DNA from: Dugong dugon
Taxonomy: Eukaryota > Chordata > Mammalia > Sirenia > Dugongidae
DNA length: 64,000 nt
Direction of reading: 5' to 3'
Assembly (NCBI GenBank): GCA_030035585.1
Contig: CM057482.1
Coordinates: forward strand, 50,883,501-50,947,500
Part shown: piece by piece, positions 1 through 11,569 of the stretch
Layout: each line of letters opens with the position of its first letter
How positions within the stretch are numbered: position 1 is the stretch's first letter
Made by a program: the position numbers and the translations under genes
The notes under the pieces: generated by a model
Told to the model about the DNA's origin: nothing
Seen by the model: the letters and a program-made list of their open reading frames with translations, nothing else
Database searches by the model: none

Positions 1-253
1 TACAGAAAAATACTGTTATTCTTATGCCCAAGCCCATTAAAAATCATGCAGTTTCTCTGAAGGCTTAACCTCTGTTTGCCTAAACGGGGGATGACTGTTC
101 TATATCTCTTAAATGCCTTAGGAATGTGTCTCCCCACCCCCCAAAAAGCCACACCACAGAATCCATCCAGGGTTCCCTTGCTCCCCAATTTGATGCAAGG
201 GAATTCCTGACTCATGTATAGAACAGTAATTACGGGCAGTTACCTCAATTTAG

Positions 254-440
254 TAGGGGCCCTGGTGACTGTTAACCGAAAGGTTGGCAGTTTGAACCCA
301 CCAGGCGGCTCTGTAGGACAAAGACCTGGCAGTCTGTTCCTATAAAGATTACAGCCTAGAAAACCCCGTGGAGCATTTCTACTCTGTTACATGGGGTCGC
401 TATGAGTCAAAAATCAACTCGACAGCACCTAACAACAATA
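254..440 (+). mobile_element. tRNA-derived afrotherian SINE with shortened head
   Basis: The body (agacctggcag, attacagcctag, tctactctgttacatggggtc) and the tail cctaacaacaata match the other SINE copies in the window. The tRNA-like head runs from gccctggtgac straight to gttaacc, so part of the A-box region seen in other copies is missing. That suggests a small internal deletion, or mispairing of the short gtt words. Family naming (AfroSINE/AFRO_LA type) is from memory. Confidence 0.88.
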
Positions 441-467
441 CCTATATTTAGGATAGATGCTGGATTA

Positions 468-642
468 CAGGAGCCCTGGTGGCGCAGTGGTTAAGACCTC
501 AGCTGCCAACCAAAAGGTCCGCAGTCTAAATCCACCATCCGCTCCTTGGAAACCCTATGGGGCAGCTCTACTCTGTCCTATAGGGTCTCTATTAGTTGGA
601 ATCAGCTCAATGGCAAGAGGTTTGGGGTTTTTTGTGGGGGTG
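468..642 (+). mobile_element. tRNA-derived afrotherian SINE, full length, with TSD
   Basis: The copy starts gagccctggtggcgcag, has a B-box-like agtctaaatcc and ends in a T/G-rich tail. An exact 9-bp duplication, gctggatta, flanks it at 459-467 and 643-651, which proves target-primed insertion. The 107-aa frame across it is incidental. Confidence 0.93.
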
Positions 643-1170
643 GCTGGATTAGAAAATGAAATAAAGCTGTCTTGCTTTACAAAAGAACGTTCTCTCCGTA
701 GCTTTAAACAGCAAGGCCTGTGGCCTTCTGCACACTCCCCACCAGTATCCTGTCCTTACCCCACTAGGCTTCATCTCTGAACTGGGAATTGACACAGAGC
801 TTCCTCAGTGAGGCACCCAAAGCTCTCCTCTCTTTTCACCCAGTCTCCCTGGGAGCCCAGAGCCACCACTTCCCTACATGTTGCCCCACCCAAGCCTAGC
901 AGATGCTCCTTTCCATGAATATCAAAGAACCCACAGAATCCATCAGAAACTCAGACCCGCTCTGGGTGTTAGAACACAGGTATGCCCAGCTCAGCCCCCT
1001 CACCTCTGACACTACACCCCTCCTCTCTGCTCTCCAAACACAACCCTACAACCAAGCCACCTGGCACATCTTTGGCCCAGGAAGAAGAGAGCCAATTCAT
1101 CTTCAATCCAGAAACCATCACCTGCCAGTCGCCAATGTGCCAAGCAGTCGGCTGGCACCTGGGCTACACA
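643..1170. other. Apparently single-copy DNA, no gene seen
   Basis: The sequence is pyrimidine-rich and not recognisable as a repeat. Open frames at 903-1256 and 982-1500 run on into the minisatellite and show no known protein family. Confidence 0.6.
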
Positions 1171-1704
1171 GACCCACGCAGGTCTGCTCCTGCAGGTCCT
1201 ACGGGACAAGAGTGGGGCAGATGCCAACCACAGGTCAGCTTCACGCACAGGGCTAGAGAGACCCACGTAGGTCTGCTCCTGCAGGTCCTACAGGGCAAGA
1301 GTGGGGCAGATGCCGACCATAGGTCAGCTTCATGCACAGGGCTACAGAGACCCACGCAGGTCTGCTCCTGCAGGTCCTACGGGGCAAGAGTGGGGCAGAT
1401 GCCGACCATAGGTCAGCTTCATGCACAGGGCTACAGAGACCCACGCAGGTCTGCTCCTGTAGGTCCTACGGGGCAAGAGTGGGGCAGATGCCGACCATAG
1501 GTCAGCTTCACGCACAGGGCTACAGAGACCCACGCAGGTCTGCTCCTGTAGGTCCTACGGGGCAAGAGTGGGGCAGATGCCGACCATAGGTCAGCTTCAC
1601 GCACAGGGCTACAGAGACCCACGCAGGTCTGCTCCTGCAGGTCCTACGGGGCAAGAGTGGGGCAGATGCCGACCAGGCGTCAGCGTCATGCACAAGGCGC
1701 AGGA
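1171..1704. repeat. Minisatellite, 89-bp unit, six copies
   Basis: The word gacccacg recurs at 1171, 1260, 1349, 1438, 1527 and 1616, a constant step of 89. Units 4 (1438-1526) and 5 (1527-1615) are identical by eye. Units 1 and 6 carry the most changes; unit 6 diverges after gccgacca. Because 89 is not a multiple of 3, each unit shifts the frame, and the same 63-aa minus-strand frame restarts every 89 bases (1164-1355, 1253-1444, 1342-1533, 1431-1622). This is not evidence of coding. Confidence 0.97.
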
Positions 1705-2972
1705 ATTTCTGTGCATGAAGCTGACCCCCGGTCCTCATTCCTCTTTTTGACCAAAGTCTGATTTCTTCCACTTTGCTTTCTGGTATTTCGTAACAGTTGA
1801 CTTCTTTAAATAGACTAGTAATGTTGTCCAAGTTCGATAATGAAAGGTTTTGAATCTATTGTTGGTGAAATTTACCTACCTTCAACATAAATAGGAATTT
1901 AGGTAGGGGGTACACAAATTAATGACTGAATCAGATGAGAACTGCAGTTCACAGGCACACTGTCTGTGGTGGAGGGGGTGGGCATGTGTGTGATTGTGTG
2001 TGGGTGTGTGGGTGGTGCAACAGTTCTAGGCAATGTGCCAGGCCGTGAGCACAGGGCTCGTCCACTGCATAGCTGGAAACCAAACCCCCACCTCAAGTTC
2101 CCTGTGCTCAGCCTAGTTCTGAATTCCAAATACACAGGTCCTAGGAAATAAGGAAACATGCAGTTGCCCAGTTCCACCTAAAGTGCAGCATCTCTCTATG
2201 AAATGATCTCACTTCACAGATGTTGGAGGCAGCACCTCACTCCATGCAGGCTACCTCATACTTCTTACCTGAAACAGTGGATTATCAATGTCCCAAAAAC
2301 CCTCCTGGTGATGAAAGCTTTCTAGAATAAAGCAGAAGAAAGAGGGGAAATCACTTTGGTTTCATAAATGATATGGGTGTTCATACAGCGCCCCTTCAAG
2401 TACAGACATTTAAATGTCTGAGAGACCTTCAATTACCTGTAAAAATGAACAGAATATAATTCTAATGATATGATCAGAAATTATCCGAAACAAATAATTA
2501 AAATGTTTCTTTAGCCATTCATGACATAATTATTGCCTTAAGAACATCATGTTGGGCAAATAAATCACGGTTTATGTATCACTCTGGAATGAGAGACTAA
2601 CTATCTGCATTTTAATGAAGTGCCTCAAAGCCCTCATGAATCTGTATTTTCCTACAACAAAGCTTGACCCCACTAGTTTGCAGAACTGGTATTTTGTGCA
2701 GCTTTGAGACTGAGGTAGGTGTGCATGTGGGGGCTGGGAGGGGATGAAGAGCAATTAGAGAAAAAGGAAGAGAAGGAGGACCACCTCTCATTCCCCTACA
2801 GGTCGTGGCCCACCCTTCCTGGTCTGCTGGGTGCTCTGACCATTCTCTCTCCATCACAGAGAGCTGGGAAGAGGCCACGGTTTCACACTTCTCTGGAAGA
2901 GAGAAACCTTCTCAAATGAAAGCTGAAGAATAAGGCCAATATATTCAGAGGCTTCAGGCAAAGCCCTTGGGT
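1705..2972. other. Apparently single-copy DNA
   Basis: It includes a short G/T-rich stretch near 1970-2010 and an AT-rich segment at 2440-2570 with several homeodomain-like cores (aattacc, aataattaaaa, cataattattg). No gene or recognisable repeat was found. Confidence 0.5.
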
Positions 2973-3389
2973 TGTTATGGATTGAATTTTGTCTCCTCAA
3001 AAATATACTGAACATGTGTGCCCCTGTACTTGAGGATATGATCCTTTTTGGAAACACGGGTTATTCTTTTGTTAGATTAATGAAGTCATACCGGCGTAAG
3101 GTGGGCCCTAAACCTAACCACTTCTGATTTATGAAGAGCAGAACAGACACAGAGGCACATGCAGGGAACATGCCGTATGAAGATGGGGCACACATGTAGC
3201 CACAAGCCCAGGAACGCCAAGGATTGTCACAGCTACTAGAAGCTGAAACAGTCAAAGAAGGACCTCCCCCTAGAGCTACAGCCCGAATTCGGACTTCTAG
3301 CTTCCTGAACTGTCAGACAATAAATTTCTGTTTCTTAATGCCACCTGCCTGTGGTATTTTTTGTTACAGCAGCATTAGACAATTAAGAC
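2973..3389 (+). mobile_element. Solo LTR, ERVL-MaLR (MST/MLT1-like)
   Basis: The copy begins tgttatggattgaattttg and contains gtgggccctaaacctaa and ggaacgccaagga. It has a polyadenylation-type acaataaatttctg and ends gttacagcagcattagacaattaag. This order matches mammalian MaLR LTRs. No internal retroviral sequence flanks it, so it is a solo LTR. The 66-aa frame at 3224-3424 is incidental. Confidence 0.88.
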
Positions 3390-4041
3390 GGGTTGGATCA
3401 GGAATCCGTGTTAAGGGCAAGTAGGTGAAGAAGGGGTAGGGCACCTGGGACAGATAAAGAGGAGTGGGCTCAGTTGTCCTAAACACTACATCTAAATCCT
3501 CTTCTCCCTCCAATTTGGCTGAAGACAGAATAAAGTGACAAAGGATTTTCTTCTTTCCTTTCCAAAAAATAGCAATGACAGCATCCTCCCTGGGGCCTCA
3601 CTGCTGGAAATGGAAAGGCAGAGAGCGCTGAATTAACAGATGCTGTGGTTGGACAGCGTGTCCTCCGTCTGTCCCAGGGTCGGAGGTCACAGGGAATGGT
3701 TATCATTCTTTGGTGAAAGAAAGCAGTCTTGCCATTGACACAGGCAGACAAACGCTTCCACTTCATCACAAAGGCTAACCTGGACTTGGTTTTGTCACTT
3801 CTAGTAAAGTCTGGTGGTCACTACGCATGTCCCTCGGCAGACACACCTAGGAGTGGCTTTAATTAAGGACATGCGGGAATGTCCTGCACTCCAAACTGGT
3901 CCCCGTGCAGATGACTGTGGGCCAGACATAAAGGACACTGACTGGATGTCCCTTAGAAGACTGAGGATGTGTCCCTTTTGACCAAATCACACCTTAGGAA
4001 GGCTTCAGAACTACAATCTGCCTGGCTCTGCTCAGAGAAGA
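3390..4041. other. Apparently single-copy DNA
   Basis: Unique-looking sequence. The 96-aa minus frame at 3479-3769 has no recognisable domain. Confidence 0.5.
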
Positions 4042-4108
4042 CAGATACATAGACAGATAGATACATACAGAGGTATATATATAGATAGACATATAGATAC
4101 ATAGATAG
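4042..4108. repeat. Imperfect GATA/GACA microsatellite
   Basis: Interrupted agat and acat words (acagatagatacatac, tatagatagacatatag) run up to the 3' end of an inverted SINE/RTE copy, a common position for tail-derived microsatellites. Confidence 0.85.
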
Positions 4109-4690
4109 CTGCCATCAAGTCAACTCCAACTCACGGTGACCAAATGTACAACAGAAGGAAACACTGCCTGGCCCTGTGTCATTCTCATGATAGCCAGCAT
4201 GTTGGAGTCCATTGTCGCAGCTACTGTGCCAATCCATCTCACCGAGGGTCGCCCTCACCTTCACTGACCCTCTGCTGCATCAAGCATGATGCCTTCCTCT
4301 AGTGATTGATCCCTTCTGATGACATGTCTAATGTAAGCAAATCTGGCAATGTTCTACTGTGATCAACAGAATTCTCATTGGCTAGTTTTCAGATCACCAG
4401 GGCTATCTTCCCAGTCTGTCTTAGTCTGGAAGCTCTGCTGAAACCTGTCCACCATGGGTGACCCTGCTGGTGGCATAGCTTCCAGCATCACAGCAACCGC
4501 AAGCCACCACAGTACAATAAATTGGCAGATGGGTGGTGGCTGCTCAGAGGAAACTGGACACTTGCATGTTGTCCACTTTCTTTCTAAGTGGGTTGGAGCT
4601 TCAGTTCTTAGATGCCTGGTCCTGTGGAGCATCACAGAGTCTGGCCCTTTGCAAGGAGGCCTCTCTCTCACCTGAGTAATCCAGGTACAT
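4109..4690 (-). mobile_element. Long AfroSINE (RTE-tailed composite), inverted
   Basis: The left part (4109-4378) is the reverse complement of the RTE 3' end: ctgccatcaagtcaactcc, then catcaagcatgatgcc and tgatgacatgtctaatgtaag. The middle (4395-4540) is the reverse complement of the segment seen on the plus strand at 9660-9830, with cttagtctggaagctctgctga and gggtgaccctgctgg. The order, SINE-type middle followed by RTE 3' tail on the minus strand, fits the long AfroSINE layout. The outer boundary near 4690 is uncertain. Confidence 0.8.
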
Positions 4691-6103
4691 AAAGCATTTC
4701 AACCACACACACTCCTTCCCAAGTGAAATCAGCATAGCCGCCTGCTTCCTGTGTGAACACAGCAAGTTCCTTCACATCATCAGCCTCCAGTTACCATGTG
4801 TACCAGGTGGACAACAAGAACTACTTCCAAGATGGCTGGGATCATGAAATGCCACCAAGGCCCTAGACAATGGCTGAGGTCACATTAGCACCAAGTAGCA
4901 GTTCTGTCTTCCTCACCCCCGGCACCAGCATCTGAGCAATTCCTGGAATAGTGCACATATTAAACGCTAAGTCTTGGTGGCAAAAACGCTTCCCAGAGCA
5001 TCAGCAAACAGGACCTCAAGTTGTAAACAAGTTCTGTGACCTCGAGAAGGTCCATGGGAAAGGCCAGCCAGCCAGCCCTGTCCTTTTCAGGCACCCCACC
5101 CCGGCTGTGGGCAGCTGTGACCAAGAAGGGCAATGGGGAAGAGCCCAGAGCTTCAGCCCACCAGCACCAGCTGGAGTATGTCCCACAGGCCCACCATGCC
5201 CTGAACCTCTCCAGGCCCACTCACACTGCCCCGACCACCGTGAGCCTGTGGAATCCACAGCTTTCCGAGGGAGTGTCCAGCTCCCTCCACTCTCTCCCAG
5301 CCCTGCTGCTCTGTCCTAGACAGCAAGGCCTGCCCACTGCTCCCCGGGCTGTCCACACCTGGATGGAGGAGCTGCCGTTCTGCGCCTGCCTCCCCTGAGA
5401 GCCTGAAAGCCTCTTGAAAGGAGTGCACCTCATTCGTCTCTGTATTCTGGGCATTTCCCCGTAGGCCACCAAAGGCACAAAATCACCCAGCCGCACCGAA
5501 CCTCACCTTATATAACACCTTCCATAGAAGACGCAGGCCCACATGGCACTTCAATGCAGAATCTGCAGTCAAGTGTCTATTTATGGGAATCACACAAGTA
5601 GCTGTGTGGCTTGGGAGAAGTCAGGACTCCGGGCGCCTGTCCACCGCTATTCATTAGCATGCTTTTCAAGTTCATCTCCTCTTCTTCCCCAGCTGTGTCT
5701 CACTCAGTTGCAAGGTCACCTACCACTTGGATCCAGCACCACATTTCAGTCTCCCCAGAGAACAATGTGAATCTCTCCTCTGGCAGGAGTGCCCAGGTGT
5801 CCATGGCGAAAGCACGGCTGTGTTATTTTTATGACCTGCATCCTGGACAGAAGGTTCTCCTTAAAGACAGTCCAACAAAGTCGTGAGAGTGAAAACCTGG
5901 GAACTCCCTGGGGGCCGCCAGGTTCTCCATCTGGCTGTAAGTCCACTGGCCAGCCAGGCAGCATCAGGGAGGGCCACTCCATCCCAGCAGCCAGGGACAC
6001 ACACAAAGAACCAAACACGGCTCCAACTCCCTGGTGTTCCTTTGCAGCTGTGTGGCCTGGCCATTGCTGAGCTCTCTGCAGGCAGCAAGGCCAGGACCAT
6101 TCT
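4691..6103. other. GC-rich, apparently single-copy DNA
   Basis: Overlapping frames on both strands at 4951-5500 (up to 122 aa) have proline/serine-rich, low-information translations typical of chance frames in GC-rich DNA. I saw no splice-flanked exon or known domain. Confidence 0.55.
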
Positions 6104-6545
6104 TGTCTTATCTCCTAGGGCTGTCATGACAAAATACCATAAGTGAGTGGTTTTCAAGAACCAAAATGTCTTCTGTCACAGTTCTGGAGGCTGGAAGTGA
6201 AGATCAGGGCACCGGCAGGATCCCACTCTCCCTGCTGGCTCTAGGGGACCATCCTTCCCGTCTCTTCCAGCTTCTGCAGCCCCAGATGTCTCTTGGTGTT
6301 CCTTGGCTCGTAAAGGCATCTTCACATGGCGTCTTCCCCTGTGGGAGCTGGACTCCATGTCTGCTCCCCCCGTCATAAGACATCACTCCGAAGGGATTAG
6401 GACTAGAACCCATCCTACTCTCTGGAATGACTTAACAGATAATATCTCCAAAGAAAGACCATTTTCCTAAAGAAGGCCACTTTCACAGGCACAGGGGTTA
6501 GGACTTTACCCTGCCTTTTGGGGGAACATAATTCAATCCATACTA
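6104..6545 (-). mobile_element. Solo LTR, ERVL-MaLR (MLT1/MST-like), inverted
   Basis: Read on the plus strand it opens tgtcttatctcctagggctg. It continues with acaaaataccataag, cagttctggaggctggaagt and cttcacatggcgtcttcccc, and closes gggaacataattcaatcca. This is the reverse complement of a MaLR LTR. It is more divergent than the younger LTRs at 28631, 31069 or 38854. Confidence 0.85.
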
Positions 6546-7690
6546 CTCTCTCATCTCTCTGCCCTCCACGGTCCTCAGCCCATTTCTGCAGTTTCTAAGC
6601 CAGCATGCTCCCAGCCAGTTGGGATTAGACAGAAATGTCAGAGCCCACTCTTCTTGGTAAATCACAATCATCTTGGGAATAATCTCCTAATCCTTATCCA
6701 TCCTCAGGCTGGAAATAAAGTACACAGGTCCCCCACAAGATTAGAACACTCCATCTCCCCAAGTTGTGTGCTCATTCGTCATGGGGGGAAGTCATCCTGT
6801 AGCCCAGCTTCCCAGGGGAGATGGGTGCCTCCAAAGCTACAGGAGTCCTGGTTTCTGTGGGGCTCTTTCTGTCCACATACGGATAACCAGATTCTCCAGG
6901 GTGCAAGGACTCTGGGAGCCCCACAGCCCTTGGAACGAGTACAGAAGAGCTGGCAGGCCCTGGTCTACAGTGCTGAATTCCCAGAAGAATTCAGACCCAG
7001 AGAACACTTCCAGCAAGCAGTCCTTCAGCCACACGACTTAAAATACCATGAGGCTCGGCGTGCTTATGAATACTGTTGCCGAGGCAGTTGGCATTTGGTT
7101 TCAGGATCAATTATCTTCTCACGGGATGCTACTTCGATTGCCATCACAAATTCTGTGGTATTCCACATGATAATCTCTGGCAATAAATTGGATCTGGAAT
7201 CAAATCCATGTTCCTAGGGACTAAGGAGATAAACACAACTTCTAAATATTACTTAGAGTAGATGCTTCATAAATATGTTGATTACCTTTTGATTATTATG
7301 TCAGCGGAGTTGACACGAGGTCTCATATCCAGGAATGACCCTCGGGGCCCTGGGTGGCTCAGGGGTGGGGGAGGGGCTGAGAGCAGACCCAGGATGGGGG
7401 GGACCCTGGACAGGATGCCGCGATCAGAAGACTGACCCTGGAGCTCATGAAGGCACTGGTGGGGTGGGGGAGATGGATATCAGAAACAACCTTTACAGCA
7501 TTTTCTTAGCACAGTTAAGGTGACACTCACAGCTTCACGGCCTCTTGGACCTGGATGCTGTGCTTGGAGGCCTCTGGGCGTGAAGAGCAGGGAGATGGAG
7601 GGCTGGGCATTTCTAGTGCCCGACTGGGAATTCTGCATGGAATTGGGACAGTGGGTCTTACTCCAGAACAGGGGATCACTCAGAGTGACT
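6546..7690. other. Apparently single-copy DNA with a 187-aa open frame
   Basis: A plus-strand frame spans 6654-7217 (187 aa). I recognise no domain, signal peptide or composition bias in it and no plausible partner exon nearby. It is treated as a chance frame (see rejected items). Confidence 0.5.
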
Positions 7691-7717
7691 GGGCGGGGGC
7701 GGGGCGGGGGGGGGGGT
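7691..7717 (+). other. G-rich tract with G-quadruplex potential
   Basis: Three runs of four to five guanines separated by single cytosines lead into an uninterrupted run of about ten or more guanines. That gives at least four G-runs within 27 bases. Folding is inferred, not shown. Confidence 0.7.
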
Positions 7718-7827
7718 TGGAAACCTGAATCACCAGCACTGCTACGTTTGTCTTCAAGCTTCTTTCTCCAGCTGACCCGAGAGCTGTGGCCGGGTTTCTC
7801 TGAGATAAACAGGCAGCCCTACCCTTT

Positions 7828-8122
7828 GTGCCAGGACACTCCTTAGAAGCAAGGATGGCAAGACTACGTCTCACATACCTTGGACATGTTATCAGGAGGG
7901 ATAAGTCCCTGGAGAAGGACATCATGCTTGGTAAAGTAGAGGATCAGCAAAAAAGAGGAAGACCCTCAATGAGATGGACTGACACAGTGGCTGCAACAAT
8001 GGGCTCAAACACAGCAACGATTATGACAATGGCACAGAGGACTGGGCAGTGTTTCGTTCTGTTGTACACAGGGTCACTATGAGTCAGAACCAACTCGACG
8101 GCTCCTAACAATAACAACAACC
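7828..8122 (+). pseudogene. RTE LINE 3' end with C-terminal RT remnant
   Basis: The frame 7828-8082 reads in one piece through LEARMARLRLTYLGHVIRRD, LEKDIMLGKVEDQQKRGRPS and MRWTDTVAAT. This is the C-terminal part of an RTE/BovB-type reverse transcriptase, after the catalytic domain. It ends in the family tail cgacggctcctaacaataac. The copy is 5'-truncated, so the endonuclease and polymerase core are absent and it cannot be autonomous. The intact frame suggests relatively recent insertion. I saw no clear target-site duplication. Confidence 0.92.
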
Positions 8123-8176
8123 CTTTGTGAGGGGCTGGGCACTGTCACACAGGTTTGTGACTACTTGGCCACTATG

Positions 8177-8370
8177 ATCCCTGGGTGGCACAAACAGTTA
8201 ACACCCTTGGCTGCTAACTGAAAGGTTGGCGGTTCAAGTCTACCCTCGGAAGAAAAGCCTGGCAATCTGCTTCTAAAACATCAGCCATTGAAAATCCTAC
8301 AAAGCACAGTTCTGCTCTCACACACATGGGTTCATCATGAGTCAGAGTCAGCTTGATAGCAACTGGTTTA
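8177..8370 (+). mobile_element. tRNA-derived afrotherian SINE
   Basis: The head is gatccctgggtggcacaaac, the B-box-like motif is ggttcaagtctacc, the middle is ggcaatctgcttct and the 3' end is catgagtcagagtcagc followed by aactggttt. It belongs to the SINE subfamily with a T/G tail. Confidence 0.9.
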
Positions 8371-9659
8371 CTGCTTGTGGTTGGATTGCAGAACACATGG
8401 AATTTGGTGAACCGTAATAAGGCAGATTCAACCAACACTTGTTGATGCATACACAGCGACACTGAGACGGGCCTTGGTGTGTAATGGGGAGGGTCTGTGC
8501 AGAGGGCAGAGCTGAAATGATGGGGAGGATTGGGGTACATCAAAGGCAGAGCATCGGCCGTGCGGAGCCATCTGGTACCACCTGGGGGCTGTAGCCAGCA
8601 CCGAGTGATCATGGAGCTCTTGGTACCTCTGCCTGAGGGAAAGCTCAGAAAGGGGATTCACGTGCATGTGGCTTTCGATGAGGCTCATCTGCACCCTGCT
8701 GCCCCACAGAGGGTTTCCCTGCCCTGGAGGGTCAGGCAGCACATGGCAGGTGAGCTGCAGGCAGGAGAAGGCTTCCCGGGACCTGGAGCTACAGCTGGGC
8801 CAACCTACCCCAAGGGAATACAGCAAGGTGGCAGTGTCCCCACAGATGTGGCTGGGACAATGGGGTACCCAGGATAGGATTTCTCCCTGGGTCAGGATAT
8901 GTGTTGTTTACTGTGGGGCCAGGTGGAGGCTGCCACTTCCTGGTGGGGACACAGGGACAGGACAGAGCAGAGCAGGACCATTCCAGGCAGAGAACTGCAA
9001 AAACTGTCCACAGCACAGGTACAGGGGCTAGGTTCAGAGTCAGACAGCCATGGCAACCCGTGCTCTGCGGGTGGGGAGCAATAGGGGGCAGTGACGGTAA
9101 GACTGGGGGATGCCCCACTGGAACGGACCAAAGAGACTGCTTACAAGTCACATTTTGAAATTCTGAATAAGTACCCAAGCTAGCTGCAAACCCTTCAATT
9201 GCTAACGACTCCTCTTATAAATATGAACATATATTGTTTTTCTCCTTCGAGGCTAGAATCTGCGTCTTCAAAATAAAACACTCTGACCCCAAGACTCCAA
9301 TTTGTGCAAACGTTTTGGGAACAAATTGGATTTAAAATTACTCTTCGAAAGTCTCGGAATTTCCAAAGCAATTGTTTGCTTGGGAAGGTGGCTTCTAAAC
9401 ACACTGTTTAAAATATTTAACTAAGGACAATGTAAAAATCGCTCTCATTAAAATGGTAAAAACCCCCATTCTTGGAAACTTCTCTTTCCAAGTCTGGAGG
9501 CAACCAGCCACGTGGGATGTGTAAGGCCCTGCCACCCACTCCCAGCCCCATGTCCTGCTCTGGCCAAAACCCCGAGGTGACTATAGCTTTCTCCACCTGA
9601 GAAGATCATCACTTTGTGCTCCAGATCCAAATGCACAGACTCTGTCAGTGATCAGTTCA
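8371..9659. other. Apparently single-copy DNA
   Basis: The first part is GC-moderate with overlapping chance frames on both strands (8428-9178). The part from about 9184 to 9450 is AT-rich and contains a ggaatttcc palindrome at 9357-9365 (NF-kB-like) and cataaatatgaacatat. No gene was seen. Confidence 0.5.
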
Positions 9660-10033
9660 TTAAGTGGTGACCATCCATCTGTCAGTTTGTTGTACTGTGG
9701 TGACTTGTGTGTTGCCAGGATGCTGGAAGCTATGTCACTGGTATTTCAAATACCAGCAGGATCACCCGTGGTGGACAGGGTTCAACAGAGCTTCAAGACT
9801 AAGATGAGGAAGAAAGGCCGGCCATCTACTTCCGAAAAAATCAGCCAATGAAAACCTATGGTTCACAACAGAACACTGTCCAATACAGTGCTGGAAGATG
9901 AGCCCTCCAAGTAGAATGCAACAACGGACTCGAGCATACCAACGATGGTGACGATGATGCAGGACTGGGCCACGTTTTGTTCTGTTGCATGTGGGGTCAC
10001 CATGAGTCAGAGGTGACTCGATGGCAGCTACAA
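9660..10033 (+). mobile_element. Long AfroSINE with RTE-like tail
   Basis: It contains ggtgaccatccatctgtcag, ggatgctggaagctatgtca, cagcaggatcacccg, cttcaagactaagatgagg and tcagccaatgaaaacc. It ends with the RTE-type tail (gcaggactgggccacg, caccatgagtcagaggtgac). The middle is the same sequence that lies inverted at 4395-4540 and also resembles the 5' UTR of the RTE at 13865. The tRNA head is missing or too decayed to see. Confidence 0.85.
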
Positions 10034-10974
10034 CAATTCTTCACAGCAACCATTTGTTCCATCTCCACGGGGACTGTGCAGCCACCTCGAGTACAGAAGT
10101 TCAGAGCTGGGAATGAGACATGGGTGTTTCACTCCATTTCAAAACTCCAAAATCTAAGAAGTTATAGCATTCAATACTTCTAACTTTGTCAATTTTTCCA
10201 TGTTGACTTTTATGTAAAATACTCTGGAGCTCCTTACAACGGCACTGAGCTAACTTACAAACATTGGGGTTATAACTGACTATCCTATGATCTTTATATG
10301 TGCTTTAATCTGATAAATTTGTCCTCGTGGGGTTACGTGGATAGAAACATTGTTACCTGGACACTTCTTAGAGGTGGTTTTTACACTACAGTGCCTGACA
10401 TGTTTCTCCAGTCAATAATCCTCGAGATTAAGCTGATTTTGCTTTCTGGAGTTCTTCCTGACTTTCAGAAATTAGAGGACAGAAGACAGTCAACAATGAG
10501 GTATTAAAACTGGATCTCAGCACGAAGCCTATCCCTGTTACCAGGATGGACAGCAGTTCTGGAAAGGGCAAGGAGGAGGGAAGGGAGGGGTTCGCACCGC
10601 AGGGCTCAGCCAGGTCCGAGCGGCCCGAGAGGGTCCAGGAGACAGGGAGATCGCCAGCATTGCCTGGCTCTGCCCCTCATTATGACTCTCTCCTAAGCAA
10701 GGAGGCCTCTGTTTCTGCTCTGAGGAGCCCGATGCTTTCCAGTTCCCCACGTCGCCAGAAGGAGCTGGGATTTCACTTTCTATTCGGGCAGCTTGGAGAT
10801 GCTGACAGGGAGCGCCAGCCAAGCCCTGTGGCTGGAAGCCTGTTCTGGACAGAGGCTGAGAGTCAGAGAAAACCCTGAGAAGGCTGTGCTTGCTCCAGCT
10901 GGGGACAAGGTAGCAATGCGCCCACCATACAATGCCCAGCACACCAAGGCTTACCTAACTCATACCGTGCTCAC
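10034..10974. other. Apparently single-copy DNA
   Basis: An AT-rich part to about 10500 is followed by a GC-rich part with frames of 134 aa (minus) and 110 aa (plus) in the same DNA. Neither has a recognisable family. Confidence 0.5.
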
Positions 10975-11165
10975 TAGGCCGAGCCCTCCCTGTTTCACAG
11001 ACACAAGCCTTTTAATCCTCCCAGCACCACTGTGAGGTAGGGAGGCGTCCCCCTCATTTTACAGATCAGAAAACTGAGGCATATAAAGATGAAGTCACGT
11101 GCCCAGGACCACACAGGAAGAAGCTGGCGTTTAAATTCTGGCCCCAGAGAACATGCTCTATTCTC
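10975..11165 (-). mobile_element. MIR element
   Basis: The reverse-complement MIR core is clear: cctcccagcaccactgtgag, attttacagatcagaaaact, gaggcatataaag, gtgcccaggaccacacagg. It is an ancient mammalian tRNA-derived SINE. Confidence 0.92.
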
Positions 11166-11329
11166 ACATTATGCTGGCGGGACGAAATGAAGCATGTATT
11201 TGTAACACATAAACCCAGTGAAGGACTAGACTGATCAATGAGAAAACGCCAAGCAGCACAATGGAAAAGGTGTAAAAGGCACGACCGGGTAACTCACCAA
11301 GCAGGAAGCCTGTGTGAGCTGGGCCGCTG

Positions 11330-11565
11330 GTGGTGTTAGCTGCTGTCAAGTCACGTGCCATCCTCGTTATTCCCGTATGTCGGAGGCCATTGTTGTAGCT
11401 ATTGTGTCAGTCCGTCTCAGGAAGGGTTTCCTGCATTTTCGCTGACCCCCTGCTTTACCAAACATAATGTCCTTTTCTTGTGATTAGTCTTTCCTGATGA
11501 CGTGCCCAAAGTAAGCAAGCCAAAGTCTCGCCATCTTTGCTTCTAACAAGCATTCTGGCTATATG
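11330..11565 (-). mobile_element. RTE LINE 3' end, inverted
   Basis: Read in reverse it carries the RTE C-terminal region: tgctttaccaaacataatgtc, ttcctgatgacgtgcccaa, agtaagcaagcc. The tail side begins gttagctgctgtcaagtc. It is 5'-truncated and decayed. Confidence 0.85.
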
Positions 11566-11569
11566 GACA

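Noticed and set aside
1164-1831. Repeated 63- to 103-aa frames looking like a tandem-repeat protein
   Set aside because: They come from the 89-bp minisatellite. The frame changes each unit, so no continuous repeat protein is possible.
6654-7217. 187-aa plus-strand open frame
   Set aside because: No recognisable family, no Kozak-like or splice support, and irregular composition. Length is compatible with chance in 64 kb.
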